In this document: in pieces, positions 62,166 through 64,000 of the stretch | How positions within the stretch are numbered: position 1 is the stretch's first letter | How the letters are laid out: every line of letters begins with the position of its first letter | DNA from: Blastocatellia bacterium AA13 | GTDB lineage: Bacteria > Acidobacteriota > Blastocatellia > UBA7656 | Direction of reading: 5' to 3' | DNA length: 64,000 nt | NCBI GenBank assembly: GCA_003222245.1 | Contig: QHVH01000047.1 | Coordinates: forward strand, 20,769-84,768 | Notes under the pieces: model-generated | Database searches by the model: none | The model's input: only the letters and a program-made list of their open reading frames with translations | What the model was told of the DNA's origin: nothing | Position numbers and translations under genes: made by a program

Positions 62166-63455
62166 TCAGCTCCGGCTGAGGCGATTAAGCTCTCGTTCAT
62201 ACTTCAATCGAAACGACCCAACCGGTCCGTTCCGGTTTTTTCCTATCTTCACGCACGACATGTCGGGGTTATCGCTTGACGTATAAATGAACACGACTAC
62301 ATCAGCGACCTGCTCAATCTCACCGGATTCACGCAAGTCAGACAATTGGGGCTCCGGATTAGCGCGGCTTTCAACGCTCCGACTCAACTGCGAAAGCACG
62401 ATCACTGCAACATCGAGTTCCTTTGCGAGGTTCTTCATCTCACGCACGTTCTCGCTAACAGCCTCAAATCGGCTTTGAGATCGTGCCGATCCATTCATTA
62501 GCTGCAAAAAGTCCACCACTAGCACGTCGAGCCCGTGCGACCGCTTAAGCAAGGCCGCGCGCGCCTTGATCTGGGCGGCCTTCAAAGCGGCTTCGTCGCA
62601 TACCCAAAGCTCACACGTGCCCAATTCCTCAAGAGAAGCAACCAACCTCGCCCAATCCTCGCTAGTCAGGCGGCCTGAGCGCATCTTGTACGAGTCAATC
62701 ATTGCGCCTCGTGAGAGCGATTTCTCGCTGAGGGCGGACGCCGTCATTTCTAGCGATACAACAGCAACCCGTTTTCCTGCTCGCGCGACGTTCTCCGATA
62801 TGTTCATTGCGAACGTCGTCTTGCCCTGAGAAGGTCGGGCCGCAATGATCAACGCCTCGCCTCGCTGAAGACCCAAAGTGTGCTCATCCAAGTCTTCAAA
62901 ACCAGTGAAAATCCCGACTTTGTCAGGGTCCTCTTCTCTCGTCTTGACGCTATTAAGGTACTCGGTTGCTATGTCGCTGATGCGTCTAAATCGGTCGGGT
63001 ACGGTTGCAGCGCACGCCGAGTGGAGGCGCTGTTGAGCCTCGAAAAGAGAATCCTGGTCCGGCTGAGACTCTGCGAGAAACTGGGCAACCTCGCTGCATA
63101 CTTGCATCAAGCGCCTCATCTTAGCGGCAATCTTCACTAGCTCAACGTAGTACGTTAAGGTGTCCAATCGCGGCACACCGTCAATCAGGGCGCTCAAGCC
63201 GGATGCCCCGCCTGCCTGTTCGAACCGGTTTGCAGTCGCGAGATGGTCCTTTAGAGTCGTGAAGTCGATTGGGAGCCGCCGCGAACGGAGCGCGAGCATA
63301 GCGCCATATACAGTCTGATGTTTGCGGCTGAAGAAATCAGACGGTGTTAGATTGTGGTCAATAGCTTCATCGAGAAGATCTCCATTGGAGAGCATGATCG
63401 CTCCTAGTATTGACCGCTCAGCTTCTAACGCTTGGGGTATTCTGTCTATTTCCAT
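62166..63455 (-). CDS. DnaB-like replicative helicase of the element
   Basis: 429 residues. An N-terminal DnaB domain (PQALEAERSILGAIMLS), a linker (FTGFEDLDEHTLGLQRGEAL) and a RecA-type motor: Walker A AARPSQGKTTFAMN, Walker B VLVVDFLQLM, then LSQLSRSVE and SDLRESGEIEQVADVV. It would unwind DNA ahead of the fork of the mobile element. It overlaps the DnaT-like gene by 38 bases and is about 30 residues shorter than chromosomal DnaB. Confidence 0.93.
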   Translation of the reverse strand: MEIDRIPQALEAERSILGAIMLSNGDLLDEAIDHNLTPSDFFSRKHQTVYGAMLALRSRRLPIDFTTLKDHLATANRFEQAGGASGLSALIDGVPRLDTLTYYVELVKIAAKMRRLMQVCSEVAQFLAESQPDQDSLFEAQQRLHSACAATVPDRFRRISDIATEYLNSVKTREEDPDKVGIFTGFEDLDEHTLGLQRGEALIIAARPSQGKTTFAMNISENVARAGKRVAVVSLEMTASALSEKSLSRGAMIDSYKMRSGRLTSEDWARLVASLEELGTCELWVCDEAALKAAQIKARAALLKRSHGLDVLVVDFLQLMNGSARSQSRFEAVSENVREMKNLAKELDVAVIVLSQLSRSVESRANPEPQLSDLRESGEIEQVADVVVFIYTSSDNPDMSCVKIGKNRNGPVGSFRLKYERELNRLSRS

Positions 63456-63759
63456 CTTGACCCTCCTCTCGCCGGAACAATGAATCCGCGACTCGACGTT
63501 TCTCTGGAGTCAGTCCATTGGTGGGCGGTTGCCGATTAACCGCACCATTTCCAGGTCGATTCTGACGATAGTCCTCAGCGTGGCGCATCCAGTTACGCCA
63601 GGCTGCTACCCAGTCCTTGAGGATTGAGCCTTTGGCTCGGTGGTGATCCAGAAACTTCTCAGTCTCGCGAGCAAGGTTGATATCGGGCGCTTTCTCCTTT
63701 GCCCAATGGCGCATTGATTCTGAAATAGGAAACTGCTCGGGCACGGCAGCCTTCACCAA
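63418..63759 (-). CDS. DnaT/replication-initiation-like protein, short
   Basis: 113 residues with a TTG start (GTG 63756 also possible). The middle reads AKGSILKDWVAAWRNWM, typical of the C-terminal end of phage replication O/DnaT proteins that load DnaB. A full-length relative would have an N-terminal DNA-binding part, missing here; the frame is closed by TAG about 37 codons upstream. It may be a trimmed loader. It precedes the helicase gene and overlaps it. Confidence 0.65.
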   Translation of the reverse strand: MVKAAVPEQFPISESMRHWAKEKAPDINLARETEKFLDHHRAKGSILKDWVAAWRNWMRHAEDYRQNRPGNGAVNRQPPTNGLTPEKRRVADSLFRREEGQDGNRQNTPSVRS

Positions 63760-63957
63760 ATAGAGCGAGCTGCTCTCTAATGTGTTACTTGACGGTTCCC
63801 TGATGGATCTTCGGCGCTCGCGAGAAGTGACCCGCCTGTGCTATCGAGGAATGACCCACCAGGTGTTTAGAACTTCAGAAGAGACCCCATCAAAACTACA
63901 ACTACAGTAGGTCTGAGTGCAGTTCGTGAGGGCTGACTAATATAAAAGGGTGCGGTG

Positions 63958-64000
63958 ATGATGAGTCACGATGCCCTTTGCACGGAAGAAACCCTGCACA
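63958..64000 (+). CDS. possible 5' end of a divergent gene
   Basis: ATG-ATG at 63958 opens a frame that continues to the window end (MMSHDALCTEETLH). AAAGGG lies about 9 bases upstream and TAATATAAA (about 63938) could be a -10. Only 14 codons are visible. It would be divergent from the replication genes, as an element repressor or antirepressor often is; this is a guess. Confidence 0.35.
   Translation, partial: MMSHDALCTEETLH

Larger units (their letters stand above)
60437..64000. mobile_element. left end of an integrative element in tRNA-Ala
   Basis: Integrase, an excisionase-like HTH protein, a DnaB-like helicase and a DnaT-like protein lie in order on the minus strand after the tRNA. 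The gene set looks like the early and replication block of a temperate phage or a phage-like island. The right end, structural or cargo genes lie outside the window, so its class is open. Confidence 0.75.

Overview
The window looks like chromosomal DNA of an Acidobacteriota bacterium, probably near Blastocatellia. This is inferred from family content: three tandem secreted proteins of the VWFA-related acidobacterial type, ECF sigma/DUF4252 modules, B-box zinc-finger membrane proteins, DUF4388-J-domain-TPR proteins and a TMTC-like TPR glycosyltransferase. There is no rRNA to confirm it. Core genes (yebC, mutL, nuo, lon, nrdR, cysK) are complete and densely packed on both strands.

Layout. 1-3.1 kb: yggS (partial), yggT, yggU and yebC, followed by a decayed stretch with a 5'-truncated ruvC remnant and a frameshifted macrodomain gene. 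3.2-10.1 kb: two convergent J-domain proteins, a large soluble chemoreceptor/peptide-binding-protein fusion, and a secreted protein with a kinase-like active-site pattern. 10.2-13.7 kb: ETF-quinone oxidoreductase and a TMTC-like protein collide head to head; both have abnormal 3' ends, which points to a deletion scar or an assembly join. 13.9-19.7 kb: SH3 lipoprotein, small membrane proteins, a cysK-aroDE operon followed by a Fic-like protein without its catalytic residues, and a secreted protein. 20-29.6 kb: amino-acid permease, a Ser/Thr kinase fused to a sigma-54 activator, PEGA and thioredoxin-like proteins, mutL, a response regulator. 29.7-33.0 kb (minus): Fpg/Nei glycosylase, then an AAA ATPase/PD-(D/E)xK-like nuclease pair that is a candidate defence module. 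33.1-40.6 kb: membrane-arm complex I genes nuoAHJKLMN without the peripheral-arm genes. 40.7-52 kb: zinc-ribbon and zinc-finger membrane proteins, an M23 peptidase, an ECF sigma/anti-sigma pair, UPF0104-nrdR-lon, and a LysM transglycosylase. 52-60 kb: a second ECF sigma/anti-sigma module driving two DUF4252 proteins, pgeF, three VWFA proteins and an HhH-GPD glycosylase.

60.1-64.0 kb: a 21-bp tandem repeat array, then a tRNA-Ala(GGC) with its own promoter. A tyrosine integrase starts immediately beyond the tRNA 3' end and is followed by a MerR-type HTH protein, a DnaB-like helicase and a DnaT-like protein. This is the left end of an integrative element (phage-like or ICE) that used the tRNA 3' end as its attachment site and continues past the window.

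Two related intergenic palindromic elements of about 100 bp (50.1 and 60.0 kb) mark a dispersed repeat family. Several predicted sigma-70 promoters lie so close to start codons that leaderless or near-leaderless transcripts are likely. The most unusual items are the soluble MCP-SBP5 fusion, the kinase-GAF-sigma54 fusion, the secreted kinase-like protein, the ATPase-nuclease pair, and the repeated signs of truncation or fusion junctions.
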